From Acetobacter sacchari (GTDB lineage: Bacteria; Pseudomonadota; Alphaproteobacteria; Acetobacterales; Acetobacteraceae): a stretch of 64,000 nt of DNA. The position numbers and the translations under genes were made by a program. The stretch covers positions 186,001-250,000 of the forward strand of contig NZ_JAFVMF010000004.1 of the NCBI RefSeq assembly GCF_017377715.1. The letters are read 5' to 3'. Under the pieces are notes generated by a model that made no database searches, had not been told where the DNA came from, and saw only the letters and a list, made by a program, of their open reading frames with translations. This document shows, in pieces, positions 53,249 through 63,600 of the stretch (its first letter is position 1; each line of letters starts with the position of its first letter).

Positions 53249-53413
53249 AGCCTGCTCCAAGCCGGACGCTCGGTCCAACTGCGGTGTGGTCGCGACGAAG
53301 ACATAGCCATTCTCGGGACCTCGGGCGTCGGTAACGCTTCCTCATCCCCCACCCGAAAGCAAACCTTAAGGCTTCTCGCCCCATACTGACCCGCTCCACC
53401 CGGAGCCGGTCAG

Positions 53414-55213
53414 ATGAACGCAGCCTTTCCACCCGTCGCGCGCGCTACGAGCGACGCTGCCGACATCCCGAACGTTCCGGAAGACCAGTGGCTATCCCGC
53501 GCCATGGACTGCGAGCGCGCGGGCGATCTGCCTGCAGCACGTCGCCACGCCCTCCGATCAATCGGCACAGACGCGCGAAATATCACAAGCCTGATGTTCC
53601 TGGCCCGCGTGGAGCTTGCGCTCGGCCGCGCCGCGCGGGCAGTCGCACCGCTCAAACGCGCGGCCCGGTTACGTCCGGTCTTCGCCATTCGGCTGATCTA
53701 CGCCCGCTGCCTGCGAAAAGTCGGACAAATAGCGAAGGCTCAGGAAGAACTCGACGCCGCCGTCGCCGACATGCCGCAAACAGCGGCAACCTACACCTTT
53801 CTGGGCCTGACTTTCGAAAATATTCACGAGCCCGCTCAGGCCGCGGTTTTCTATCGTCGTGGATTGGCGATCGCCCCTGACGATGGCGTCATCTGTCATC
53901 GCCTTGGCCGTCTTCTAAACGAAGCGGGCTCTATGGAGGAAGGATGCGCGTTGCTTGAACGTGCGCAGGCGTCCCGTCCTGCGTCTTCGGATATTCATCT
54001 TGATCACAGTGTTTCTCTGGCGAACATGGGCAGGTTTCACGAGGCGCTCGATGCGATAGATCGCGCAGTCGGCATCGATCCCGACAATTATCGCGCCCGG
54101 CATAACAAAGGGCATATTCTGCTGAATTTAAATCGTTCGCACGAAGCCATAGCCGAATTCGACAGAGTCCTGCAGACCCGCCCGGAGTTCGCCCAGTCCC
54201 GCTTTTCGCGCGCTTCCGCACTATTAAAAACCGGCGCGTATGAAGAAGGTTGGCGGGAATATGAATGGCGATGGAAAGATTGCCAGACCATGCCTGAGAA
54301 TCTGCCCGGCCTGCCGTGGCAGGGGGAGAGCCTTGCCGGGCGCAGCCTGTTGCTGTTCACGGAGCAGGGTTTCGGCGACAGCCTTCAGTTCATCCGGTTC
54401 GCGCCGGAACTGGCTGCGCGTGGCGCGCAGGTCACGGTGCTCGCGCCGCCGTCGCTGGCGCGCCTGCTTGGGTCAGTCGACGGCGTCCGGGCGGTTATCT
54501 CGGAGCCGCCGCCCCGCGACGCGTTCGCGTTTCACTGTCCTTTGGCAAGCCTGCCTTACCGTCTGGGCATTACACTGCGCTCCGTGCCCGCCGCGCCATA
54601 TCTAAGCGTCGCGCCCATTCTCGCCGAAGAAGGGGCGAACGCGGTCCAGGCTCTCTTCTCGGCAGATATGGAGCGGCCGGAACCTGTGGTCGGCCTCGTC
54701 TGGTCCGGGGCGCCGCGTCCATTCCAGATCAGCGCCAACCTCATCGACCGCCGACGTTCGATGCACGTTGGGGAACTAGCCCCCCTCACCTCCCTGCCCG
54801 GTGTCCACTTCGCTTCATTTCAATTCGGCACGCCACGGCAGGAACTGCATGATTCGAAACTGCCCATCATCGACGTGATGCAGGGCGTATCCGATTTCGC
54901 GGACACGGCGGCGCGCTTGCTGGCTGTCGATCTGCTGATCGCCGTCGACACCTCGATCGTGCATCTGGCGGGCGGACTGGGCGCGCCAGTCTGGACGCTG
55001 TCACGTTTCGACGGATGCTGGCGCTGGCTGGAAGAGCGGCCGGACACGCCGTGGTATCCGTCGATGACGTTGATCCGCCAGTCACGTCCCGGCGACTGGG
55101 CCGCGACGATAGCCGTTGCGCGGGATAAGCTTGAAATCTGGCGCGATGAATGGCTCGTAGCCGAAAAAGCCAATGCACGAAAACAGTGCGTCTGGGAAAC
55201 AGAGAAACGTTGA
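53414..55213 (+). CDS. TPR protein with GT9/GT41-like glycosyltransferase domain
   Basis: 599 residues. Residues about 20-280 are tandem TPRs (LARVELALGRAARAVAPLKRAARL, YRARHNKGHILLNLNRSHEAIAEF). A Trp-rich linker (GWREYEWRWKDCQ) leads to a C-terminal domain (about 305-590) of heptosyltransferase/GT-B type: LLLFTEQGFGDSLQFIRFAPEL, then VGLVWSGAPR, FASFQFGTPRQEL, and AVDTSIVHLAGGLGAPVW, the nucleotide-sugar site shared with GT9. This architecture recurs in bacteria next to secretion and glycan loci and is related to O-GlcNAc-transferase-like proteins. The acceptor could be a protein. It ends the run of plus-strand cluster genes and faces the ELM1-like gene. Confidence 0.83.
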   Translation: MNAAFPPVARATSDAADIPNVPEDQWLSRAMDCERAGDLPAARRHALRSIGTDARNITSLMFLARVELALGRAARAVAPLKRAARLRPVFAIRLIYARCLRKVGQIAKAQEELDAAVADMPQTAATYTFLGLTFENIHEPAQAAVFYRRGLAIAPDDGVICHRLGRLLNEAGSMEEGCALLERAQASRPASSDIHLDHSVSLANMGRFHEALDAIDRAVGIDPDNYRARHNKGHILLNLNRSHEAIAEFDRVLQTRPEFAQSRFSRASALLKTGAYEEGWREYEWRWKDCQTMPENLPGLPWQGESLAGRSLLLFTEQGFGDSLQFIRFAPELAARGAQVTVLAPPSLARLLGSVDGVRAVISEPPPRDAFAFHCPLASLPYRLGITLRSVPAAPYLSVAPILAEEGANAVQALFSADMERPEPVVGLVWSGAPRPFQISANLIDRRRSMHVGELAPLTSLPGVHFASFQFGTPRQELHDSKLPIIDVMQGVSDFADTAARLLAVDLLIAVDTSIVHLAGGLGAPVWTLSRFDGCWRWLEERPDTPWYPSMTLIRQSRPGDWAATIAVARDKLEIWRDEWLVAEKANARKQCVWETEKR

Positions 55214-55267
55214 CACGCTTTTTTAGTGCGCGCCACGCGTAAGAACGACGCTCCAACGGCGCTTCAG

Positions 55268-56239
55268 TCAGGCATTTTCTGGCGTTGGCAGCCCAAGTCG
55301 AGCACGAATTTCCCGCGCGATTGCAGGCGCGTCATCCAAAGGTTCGACCGGCCAGCCCTCGACCTCTCCCTCGAACCGGCGTGCACGTCCGCATTTCAGC
55401 AACGTCTCGACAAAGATGCCGATCCGGCGGGAAGATCCGGGCAAGTCATGGATGTAGAGCGGGGCGGAACTTGCTGCCGCTTCAGACATCATTGAAATGC
55501 TGTCCGTTGTGACCACAAGAAAATCCGCGCAGGCCACGAGCCCAAGGTAAGGATTGTCCGCTCCCTCGCTCCAGACGGTCCCGCCCACGGAAGCGGCGGC
55601 CTCACGTAACGCCGCCACGCCTTCTGCGCCCGTCCGGCGGGAGGTGGTGATGAAGAGATGAGCGCCAGAAGCGCGCGCCGCCCTTGCCAGCGACGCACCC
55701 AATTGCTCCGCCTCGACGCGTCCGAAACGGAAGCGGCCGTTGGAGCCGCCGACCAGCGCCGCGAGAAGCGGCTGACCGGAGCGCACAAGTCTGACGCGCC
55801 AGTCGGCGCGCGCCTGTTCCAGCCTCCCCGGCGTCAACCCGTGCAGGGCCGTTCGGCCCAGGAGCACGTTTGGCCCTTCTATTTCATCATGAACGTTGGC
55901 GACGACCAGATCGAACCGGTCCAGCTTCATGCGCGGATGCTGGATCTGCACGACTGTGTAGCCCTTGCGGCGCAAAGCAGCGCCAATGGCCGCCCCTTTG
56001 CCCGCCACGGTCAGAACAGGACCAATAATCGAGGAGTCGGAGCCGCGAGTTGCAAACGCCCCAGCCTCGACGGCCGCGAGGGGGTTCGGCCACATCCGGG
56101 CCGGAAGCATGCGCATCAGGCCAGTCGGTCTGATCGGCGTCAGTTTTGCCGGGAAGCCAAGACGTTCAGCCAACCCGAAAGCCTGAGAACGCATTCCGGC
56201 GAAATCTTCGGCGACCACGGACAGGGCGCGCCGCTGCAT
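55268..56239 (-). CDS. ELM1/DUF1022-family protein (GT-B-like)
   Basis: 323 residues resembling the mitochondrial-fission ELM1 family, in bacteria often predicted as nucleoside-diphosphate-sugar glycosyltransferases. Motifs: GMRSQAFGLAERLG near the start, VVQIQHPRMKLDRFDLVVANVHDE, VALVGGSNGRF (here LVGGSNGRFRFG), LFITTSRRTG, and the donor-site VTTDSISMMSEAAASSAPLYIHDLPG. The ATG at 56239 with AGGAA close upstream is preferred to the GTG at 56278. In alphaproteobacteria the gene often accompanies envelope functions. It converges with the TPR glycosyltransferase gene and may belong functionally to the same cluster. Confidence 0.82.
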   Translation of the reverse strand: MQRRALSVVAEDFAGMRSQAFGLAERLGFPAKLTPIRPTGLMRMLPARMWPNPLAAVEAGAFATRGSDSSIIGPVLTVAGKGAAIGAALRRKGYTVVQIQHPRMKLDRFDLVVANVHDEIEGPNVLLGRTALHGLTPGRLEQARADWRVRLVRSGQPLLAALVGGSNGRFRFGRVEAEQLGASLARAARASGAHLFITTSRRTGAEGVAALREAAASVGGTVWSEGADNPYLGLVACADFLVVTTDSISMMSEAAASSAPLYIHDLPGSSRRIGIFVETLLKCGRARRFEGEVEGWPVEPLDDAPAIAREIRARLGLPTPENA

Positions 56240-56372
56240 GGTTCCTGTATCTGGATTCGTATGGGGGGCGGCTTTCACGATGGACGTGTTTCTGGCGCCG
56301 CCGGGTCACCCCCGCAAGCGGGAAGCGCCATCAAAGCCACGCCCGGCGGTTGCAAGGCGTGGCGATGGAGGC

Positions 56373-56756
56373 TCACCAGCCGGGATAGCTCGGGTATGCG
56401 GTGTAAGCTGGCGCGACCGGCACGTAGGCCACCGGCGGGGGCGGCGCATAGACGACGCGCGGCGGAGGCGGCGCATAGGCTACCGGCGGCGGAGCCGCAA
56501 CGGCGCTGCCCAGAACCGCGCCGACCGCAAGACCGCCTAGCACGCCACCAACGACGGCGCCCGGTCCCCAACCGTGACGGTAATAGGGACGCGGCCCACC
56601 GCCCCAGCGCGGACCGCCACCCCAACCGGGTCCACCCCAACGCGGTCCACCGCCCCAACCCGGGTGGGCGTCAGCCGAAGCCGGAAGAAGCGTCGAACCG
56701 GCGAGAACGCCAAGCAACGCCGGAACGGCCACGAACAAACGAAGCGACTTGCGCAT
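56373..56756 (-). CDS. Exported Gly/Pro/Tyr-rich protein with glycine-zipper segment
   Basis: 127 residues. A signal peptide (RKSLRLFVAVPALLGVLAGSTLL, cleaved near ADA-HP) precedes four repeats of GPGWGG/GPRWGG type, a hydrophobic glycine-rich stretch (GAVVGGVLGGLAVGAVLGSAV) and a tail of APPPPRVVYAPPPPVAYVP type. The ATG at 56756 has CAGGAGA 8 bp upstream. Proteins of this make-up are common in the envelopes of proteobacteria; function unknown. Confidence 0.72.
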   Translation of the reverse strand: MRKSLRLFVAVPALLGVLAGSTLLPASADAHPGWGGGPRWGGPGWGGGPRWGGGPRPYYRHGWGPGAVVGGVLGGLAVGAVLGSAVAAPPPVAYAPPPPRVVYAPPPPVAYVPVAPAYTAYPSYPGW

Positions 56757-56903
56757 ATCGTAATCTCCTGAACAGAGGCGAAGCGCCAGGCGCCTCACCC
56801 TAGAATCCAAATAGACACCCCGTTCATGGCGAATTCTTGACCGCATTTGCGGCAAATCATGGCATGGCGACAGAATGCCTGAAGATCACCGCCGCCGTGA
56901 CCG

Positions 56904-57377
56904 TCACAGACCGGCGGCGGCTTCCTTGACCAGCGCCACATGCTCAGCCGGCTTCACCTTGCGCCAGATCGCCTTGATCCGCCCGTCTGCGCCGACGAGA
57001 AACGAACTGCGCTCCATCCCCCAGTAAGTGCGGCCATACATCGATTTCTCGACCCATGTTCCATACAAGTCCGCAAGCTGATGCTCCGGGTCGCTGGCGA
57101 GTGGAAACTCGAGCCCGAATTTCTCCGCGAATTTATCGATTTTCGAAACGGGGTCTGGGCTGACGCCGATGATGGTCAGGTCCAGCTTGCCCAAGGCAGG
57201 CAGCGCTTCCTGAATGTCGCAAGCTTGCGTGGTGCAGCCCGGCGTGTCCGCCTTCGGATAAAAATACAGCAGATAAGGCTTTCCGGCGAGCGCAGCGCTG
57301 GACACGGTCCGCCCGGCGCTCGCGGAGAGGGAGAAATCGGGGGCCTTGTCGCCCACTGCAATCGGTTCGGTCGTCAT
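56904..57377 (-). CDS. bcp: Thiol peroxidase of the BCP/PrxQ type
   Basis: Reduces hydrogen peroxide and organic peroxides using thioredoxin. 157 residues with the peroxidatic Cys in PGCT (C48) and the resolving Cys five residues later (C53), the atypical 2-Cys PrxQ arrangement. Other motifs: FYPKADTPG, GVSPDPVSKIDKFAEKFGLEFPLASD and the C-terminal FLVGADGRIKAIWRKVKPAEH. ATG start. It lies 58 bp downstream of glnE on the same strand, so read-through from glnE is possible. Cytoplasmic, no signal peptide. Confidence 0.92.
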   Translation of the reverse strand: MTTEPIAVGDKAPDFSLSASAGRTVSSAALAGKPYLLYFYPKADTPGCTTQACDIQEALPALGKLDLTIIGVSPDPVSKIDKFAEKFGLEFPLASDPEHQLADLYGTWVEKSMYGRTYWGMERSSFLVGADGRIKAIWRKVKPAEHVALVKEAAAGL

Positions 57378-57435
57378 GGTCCGGAGCCTGCATCACTCTC
57401 CGGTGGCGCGCAACGACAATGCCGAACCCGCGACG

Positions 57436-60400
57436 TCACATTTCTCCTACAGGCCCGACCAGACGCACGAACGCCGCCCGCACCGCCAACGCGACGTCTT
57501 CCATGCGCGTGACAAGACGCGCAACGTCGCTTTCGCCCATCGCGCGTAACAACGCCTGTAGTGTCGCCGGCGGCAGCGATTCCAGGGCGCCATGCGGTGG
57601 CTTCGGCCCGCACAGCAGCCTCAGCGCACCCTGCAGCGTCCGCCAGAACTGGTCGGCGGAGACGAGGAAGCGCGCGTCCTCCCGACCCAACACCCCCGCG
57701 CGACCCAGTCGCTGAAGCGCCGTAGCAGTCACGGGCGAGCGCGCCTCAGCAGAGTCCGCCACGAGCTGCAGCGCCTGCGCGATGAAATCCACCTCCATCA
57801 GCCCTCCGGTCCGCAGCTTCACGTCGCACGGACCGGACGACGGACGGTCCCGCTCCAGACGCGCGCGCATTGCAGCCGCGTCGGCCAGAACGTCGTTTCT
57901 GCCCGCGCCGCTACGCCCCAGAGCGGCGGCGAACGCATCCTGCATGCTCCTGCGCAACGTCGCGCGGGCGCCATCTTCACCCGCCACTGCGACGACGCGC
58001 GCCCGCGTCAACGCCATACGTTCCCAGGTCCACGCCGCGTCCTCGTGATAACGGCGGAACGCAGTCAGCGAGACCGCTACCGGCCCCGCAGCGCCGGACG
58101 GCCGCAAACGCATATCCACCGCATAGAGCGGCCCCTCCGCATCCGGGGCCGTCAACGCGCCGACGAAGCTGTGCGCGAGACGGAGATAATATTGCGACGC
58201 CGTGACCGCGCGCCCGGCCTTTCCCGCCGCGACGACGCTGTGCGCCGACTCTTCCGGATGATCGAAGACCAGCATCAGGTCGAGATCAGACCCCGACATC
58301 ATCTCCCGCGATCCCGCCTTGCCCAGCGCGACAAGCGCTGCGCCGCCGCCGGGAACGCGACCATGACGCAGACGATGTTCGCGGAGCACGGCGTCCAGCA
58401 GCACGGCGATCACCGCGTCGGCCATCGCCGTGCGATCCCGCGCCGTACGATCTTCGTCGAGCCTACCCTCCAGCCGCGCCACGGACAGACGGAACTCCTC
58501 CGCCCGCACCACCGGCCGCAAACGTCCGATCAGCAGGTCCAGAGGAGGTCGCTCGTCGGCAAGCGAGCGTATGCGTGCGGGGGCCGCCGCCTCACCGCCC
58601 GACATGTCTTCCGGCTCCAGGAGCCCCTCCAGCGCGGACGGCGTGTCCGCCAGATGGTCCGCCAGAAACGGAGAGGCGTCGAAAATCGCGGCGATGCGTG
58701 CGATCAGCGCCGGATTGCGCTCCAGCAGCGACAGAAGCTGCACGCCCGCCCGCTGCCGCGAAAGCAGCGTGTCGAAATGTCTGAGACAGGCGAGCGGGTT
58801 GCGCCGCGCGATGAAACTGGTCAGCAACGACGGCGCCAGGGCGCGCAGAAGGCTGTGAGCGCGCTCCGACTGAAGCGCGCGGCGGCTGTTGCCCACCCAG
58901 TGGCGCAGCAGCGCGGCCGCCGTCTCGCAGTCAGCCTCTGGGAAACCCGCCGCCGCCAGACGTTCCGGCAGATCTTCCGCAGACAAATCGGACAGGGAGG
59001 CGCTGGCGCGTGGCCCACGTGTGGGCGTCGTGAAGTGGCGTTCAAAGATTCTGCGCGCCGCACGCATCTGCGGCAGCAGATCCAGAGCCAGATCGCCGCC
59101 GCTGGCGTAACCCAGGAAGATGGCGAGCGCCTCGAACCCTTCGCGGTTCGCGGGGATGTCGTGCGTCTGCTGGTCGGCGCGCATCTGGATGCGATGCTCG
59201 ACTTCACGAAGCAGACGGTATGCCCGTGACAGCGTCGCCGCTTCGTCCGCCGGGAGATGCCCGGAGCGCGTCAGCCCTCGCAACGCCTGCAGGGTGCGGC
59301 GCTCCCGCAAGCCCGGCGTCTTGCCGCCCCAGACAAGCTGCATCGCCTGCGTGACGAATTCGATCTCTCGTATGCCGCCCTCGCCGAGCTTGACGTTATG
59401 GCCCAGCAGCCATTGCGCCCCGGCCTCAGGGTCCGTCAGCGTCGCGTCCGGCAATCGCGCCAACCCCGCGCGACCGGGTTTTCGGTGGCGGTCGATCTTC
59501 GACTTCATGTCATGAATGTCGTCGATCAGCGCAAAATCGAGATTCCGTCGCCATACGAACGGGTGGATGGCGCGCAGAAAATCGCGCCCCAGCGGAATGT
59601 TTCCCGCTACGGGCCGCGCCTTGGTCATCGCCGCGCGCTCCCATGTCTGGCCGAGGCTTTCGTAATAGGCGATGGCGGCCGGCAGCGACACGGCGAGCGG
59701 CGTCGCCGACGGATCCGGGCGCAGGCGCAGATCGGTGCGAAACACGTATCCGTCCGCGTCCCGCGCTTCCATGAGGCGGACAAGGTCGCTAGTGATACGG
59801 ATGAACGTCTGGCGCGCAGTGTCCGGATCGGCGTGGAGATCGGCGTCGAAGAGCGCCACGAGATCTATGTCCGAGGAGAAGTTCAGTTCCCGCGCGCCCA
59901 GCTTTCCCATCGCCAGCACGACGTAGCCACTGCCTCGCGCGGGTTGATCGGGGTTCTTCAGCGACAGGCGTCCTGCCTCATGCGCGGCGCGAAGCAGATG
60001 ATTGACGGATGCGTCGAGCGCAGCTTCGGCCAACCTGCTCAGCGCCAGCGTGACCGATTCCAACGACCAGAAACCGCCGATATCAGCCAAAGCCGCGCCA
60101 AGGGCGACGCGCCCCTTGGCGACACGCAGGGCATGCGCGAGATCCTCTCGCGGCGTCGTGCAGGACAACGCCGACAGCGCTTCCAGCGCCTCCTCGACGA
60201 ATCGGTCCGGTCCGTTTTCCAGCAGACGCGCGAAATCGACCGGGCTTCTGAGCGCAAGATCGGCGAGATAAGGACTCGAGCCGCCGACGCACGCGAGCAG
60301 GGACGACGCTCCCGGCGAAGCCAGCATTTCCGGCGGCAATCCTTCTTCCAGCCACAATGCCCGGATATCGACCGCAAAACGCTCTGCCGCCGCCTCATCA

Positions 60401-60600
60401 ACTGGCAGCGTCCAGCGTCCGGCGGGCCAGTCGACGCCCGCGACGCTGCGTTGGCCAACCGCGTGCGGCGCATCGCGTTGATGGTCCAGAAGCTCGTCGT
60501 GCCCGGCATGGGACGCGGGAGCGTGATCCGGCGCGCGGCGGGCGCGAGCGGAAGACCGGGGAGGCCCGCCGCGCGGGGTAAGGGGAGTGTTTCCAGGCAT
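57436..60600 (-). CDS. glnE: Bifunctional glutamine synthetase adenylyltransferase/deadenylase
   Basis: Adjusts glutamine synthetase activity by adding or removing AMP. 1054 residues with two nucleotidyltransferase domains: the N-terminal one around residues 215-260 (VLAMGKLGARELNFSSDIDLVALFD) and the C-terminal one near 745-775 (VALGKAGSREMMSGSDLDLMLVFD), each with the paired Asp motif. Between and after them are helical PII/GS-regulatory regions (WERAAMTKARPVAG, RRTLQALRGL). The first 55 residues are low-complexity and Arg/Pro-rich, so the true start may be internal, but the ATG at 60600 is plausible. Divergent from the YhdP-like gene with only 38 bp between them. Confidence 0.93.
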   Translation of the reverse strand: MPGNTPLTPRGGPPRSSARARRAPDHAPASHAGHDELLDHQRDAPHAVGQRSVAGVDWPAGRWTLPVDEAAAERFAVDIRALWLEEGLPPEMLASPGASSLLACVGGSSPYLADLALRSPVDFARLLENGPDRFVEEALEALSALSCTTPREDLAHALRVAKGRVALGAALADIGGFWSLESVTLALSRLAEAALDASVNHLLRAAHEAGRLSLKNPDQPARGSGYVVLAMGKLGARELNFSSDIDLVALFDADLHADPDTARQTFIRITSDLVRLMEARDADGYVFRTDLRLRPDPSATPLAVSLPAAIAYYESLGQTWERAAMTKARPVAGNIPLGRDFLRAIHPFVWRRNLDFALIDDIHDMKSKIDRHRKPGRAGLARLPDATLTDPEAGAQWLLGHNVKLGEGGIREIEFVTQAMQLVWGGKTPGLRERRTLQALRGLTRSGHLPADEAATLSRAYRLLREVEHRIQMRADQQTHDIPANREGFEALAIFLGYASGGDLALDLLPQMRAARRIFERHFTTPTRGPRASASLSDLSAEDLPERLAAAGFPEADCETAAALLRHWVGNSRRALQSERAHSLLRALAPSLLTSFIARRNPLACLRHFDTLLSRQRAGVQLLSLLERNPALIARIAAIFDASPFLADHLADTPSALEGLLEPEDMSGGEAAAPARIRSLADERPPLDLLIGRLRPVVRAEEFRLSVARLEGRLDEDRTARDRTAMADAVIAVLLDAVLREHRLRHGRVPGGGAALVALGKAGSREMMSGSDLDLMLVFDHPEESAHSVVAAGKAGRAVTASQYYLRLAHSFVGALTAPDAEGPLYAVDMRLRPSGAAGPVAVSLTAFRRYHEDAAWTWERMALTRARVVAVAGEDGARATLRRSMQDAFAAALGRSGAGRNDVLADAAAMRARLERDRPSSGPCDVKLRTGGLMEVDFIAQALQLVADSAEARSPVTATALQRLGRAGVLGREDARFLVSADQFWRTLQGALRLLCGPKPPHGALESLPPATLQALLRAMGESDVARLVTRMEDVALAVRAAFVRLVGPVGEM

Positions 60601-60638
60601 GCGCTTTATGGATCAGTGAGACCGGCAGGGATGCGGGC

Positions 60639-63600
60639 GTGAGCGCTTCTGGTCAAGCCTCGTCGACAACCTCCTCCCCCCGGGTCGGCAAACGCCGGTC
60701 GCGCGTGTTGTGCTGCCTGCGCTGCTGCGGCGTGCTGACGGCGCTTCTGGTTGTCCTTCCGGCTCTGGGGTTCGTGGCTCTCCTCACCACCATGATGTTC
60801 CGGCCGCTGAACGTAACGCCGCTGGTTCGCCCCTTCATGCCGATCGTCATCGCCAGGGGTGCAGCGGGCGCGCCACCGCGCGGACGCCTTGCCATCGGCC
60901 ACGCCGAACTGCAGTGGATGGGGCTGCGGGACGGCTTCGGCTCGCCCGTCCTTCTGCGGTTGCACGACGTGACGATCCTCGGCGCCCGTGAAAACACTGT
61001 AGACCGCATCAGGGACGGAGCCGTCGCGCTCGACGCTTTCCCTTTGTTTCGGGGTCGCATCGCGATCACCAATCTTCAGGTCGGCGGCGCCAGACTGGCG
61101 CTCCGGCGTGACGAGGACGGCGACGTAGATCTGGATTATGGCGACAACGGGTCGAGCCGCCACGGCGGCGGCCTGCAGGTCGAGTTGAATCATCTGCATC
61201 ATCTCGCGTTGTCAGACGCGCATGTGGAGGTAAACGACCGCGCGCTTCACGCCCGCTGGATCGTAGACCCGGTCGACGCTACGTTGACCCCGGTGCTGGT
61301 GCGTTGGCGGCGCGGGCTGGTCGGCTCCCTGACGATCGGCGTCGCAGCGCGGCCAGACGGTTCCAGCAACGCGATCCCCGCGCCCTTCCAGGTCAGCCTG
61401 AACGCGCATGGCGACCGCGCGCCGGGCGACCTGCTTGCGTGGCATGTCGCCGTCGCGCCGACGACGCCCGCCGGACTGGCGCCGGTCGTTCCCGCCCTCG
61501 CGGCTATGAAATTGCCACTCGGCCTGACGGCGGACGTCACCCTCCACGCAGGGCGTTGGCTCGGCATGGTCACGCCGCGCGACGCAACCGTGACCGTGAC
61601 CGGCGGTGAAGGCGAGGTCGACGCTGCCGGATCGACTTTGTTCACTCAGGACGTGGAGGCGCATCTACGCCTCGAATTTCCTGAACCGCCGACTCACCTG
61701 CTCAGACGGGAGGCCATGCCCGCACGTCTGGATGTGACAGAACTCCGCGCGCGCTTGCGTCCGCCGCCGTCTCCTCTCGCAGACTCATCGGCGATTCCTC
61801 TGGCAGAAACCCGAACGGAGAATGCGCCTGCGACCACCGACGGGACGGCCGCCACCCCGACGCAGGCTGACAAAACCAAACCCTCCGAACCAGCAATTCC
61901 AAAGGGCGCGACGCAGGTAAGCGACACGCAGACCGCAGACGCCGCCGAGGCCGGAAGCACGGCCCCAACCGCTCAGCAGGACGACCCCGGCCTGACGGCG
62001 ACTGCAAGCGGCGCGCTTTCATGGTCGGACATACACAAGCCCACAGTTTTGTCCGGCGACCTGTCGGCCGCGCTGACCGATATTCCGTTCGTTTACGTCG
62101 CCCGTTACTGGCCCGCTCTCGCTGGCAAAGGGGCACGGAAGTGGGTGACCCAGAACATCACCGCGGGCATGCTGCGCAACACGCATGTCTCTGTCAGCCT
62201 TATTCCCGGTCCGGACGGGCGCAAGCCTGTCATGTCACGTATCAGCGGCGGGCTGGACGGAGAGGGACTGGACGTTCACTGGCTTCGTCCCATAGCGCCG
62301 CTGCACGGCGTCGACGCACATCTCAGCTTCGTCGATCCGAAGACGATCATGATCCGCTTCGACCATGGCTATCAGCTTGTCGAACGTGCGGGCCGACGCG
62401 TGGATTCGAACGCGACAGGCAAGCTCGCGCTGGGGGTCGGCAGCATGGAAATTCGCGATCTGGACAAGAAGGATCAGACCGGCGTTCTCGACATCACCCT
62501 TGCAGGGGACCTGCGGGACCATATCGCGGTGCTGAGCGAGCCGCGCCTGCATATCCTGTCGAAGCACCCGTTGCCGTTTACGCATCCGAGCGGCTGGGCG
62601 GTCGCGCGCAGCAAGCTCGAACTGCCTCTGGAATCACATATTACGACCGATGACATGAGGCTGGACGGTCATGCTCAGCTAACTCACGTTCATCTCGGCG
62701 ACGCGGCGATCGGACGCGACATGGACGACGCCACCATCGCCATGGACGTCACGATGAAGGGGCTGACGCTGACTGGCTCCGGCCTTTTCGCGCATATCCC
62801 CACAGACGTTCAGGGCAGCGTGGATTTCGACGCCGCGCCGCCACGCCACGTCGTCGACAAAGTCGACGCGCAGATGCACATGACGCCCGAGAACGCCGTC
62901 CTTGCCGGAATTCCCGTGGACGGACGCTTCGACGGCGTCGCCGACATGAACGCGAAGTATGCGTCGATGAGCGACGGAACGGCGACACTGGGCCTGAATC
63001 TCGACCTGACGCGGGCGGCGGTTCACATCCCCATGTGGAGCAAGCCCGCAAACGTTCCGGCCAATGCGAGCGTGCAGCTGACGATCGACCACGGTTCCCT
63101 GTCGACGGTCACTGACATACGCGCCACCGGCCCCGATCTGACATTGAGTGGGGAAGCAAAACTCCATGACGGAGCGCCGCCAGAGCTGATCGTGCCGGAG
63201 TTCCACGTCGGCCGCTCCAACGGATCGGCCAGTTTCACCGCCCCCATGACGGCGACGCAGCCGATTTCCGTTCATGTGAAGGCTTCCACGCTCGACCTCA
63301 CGCCGCTGGTGCAGGGCCCGGACGAGAAGAAGCCTGCGAAGAAGCCGACGACCTACCATGTCCCGCAGGCGGCAAGCGGCAAGGTGGAAGGCCCACCGGG
63401 GCGGCCGTGGTTCATCGATGTCGACGCGGACACGCTGTATTACAGCAAGACGGGAGCGCTCGGCGGCGTATCCGCGCATATCGAACACAATGGCGTCCGA
63501 CTGCAGCGCCTTCGGTTCTCAATGGCCTCTCCCTCAACCGCCACTGCCGTGTTGGAGCCTGTTGGCGCGACACGGCGCCTGACAGCCGACGTCACCAATT

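Noticed and set aside
53126-53389. 87-codon plus-strand frame before the TPR glycosyltransferase
   Set aside because: It runs through the direct repeat and a 9-bp hairpin and lacks coding character.
57592-59229. 545-codon plus-strand open frame
   Set aside because: Antisense of glnE, which shows both catalytic domains.
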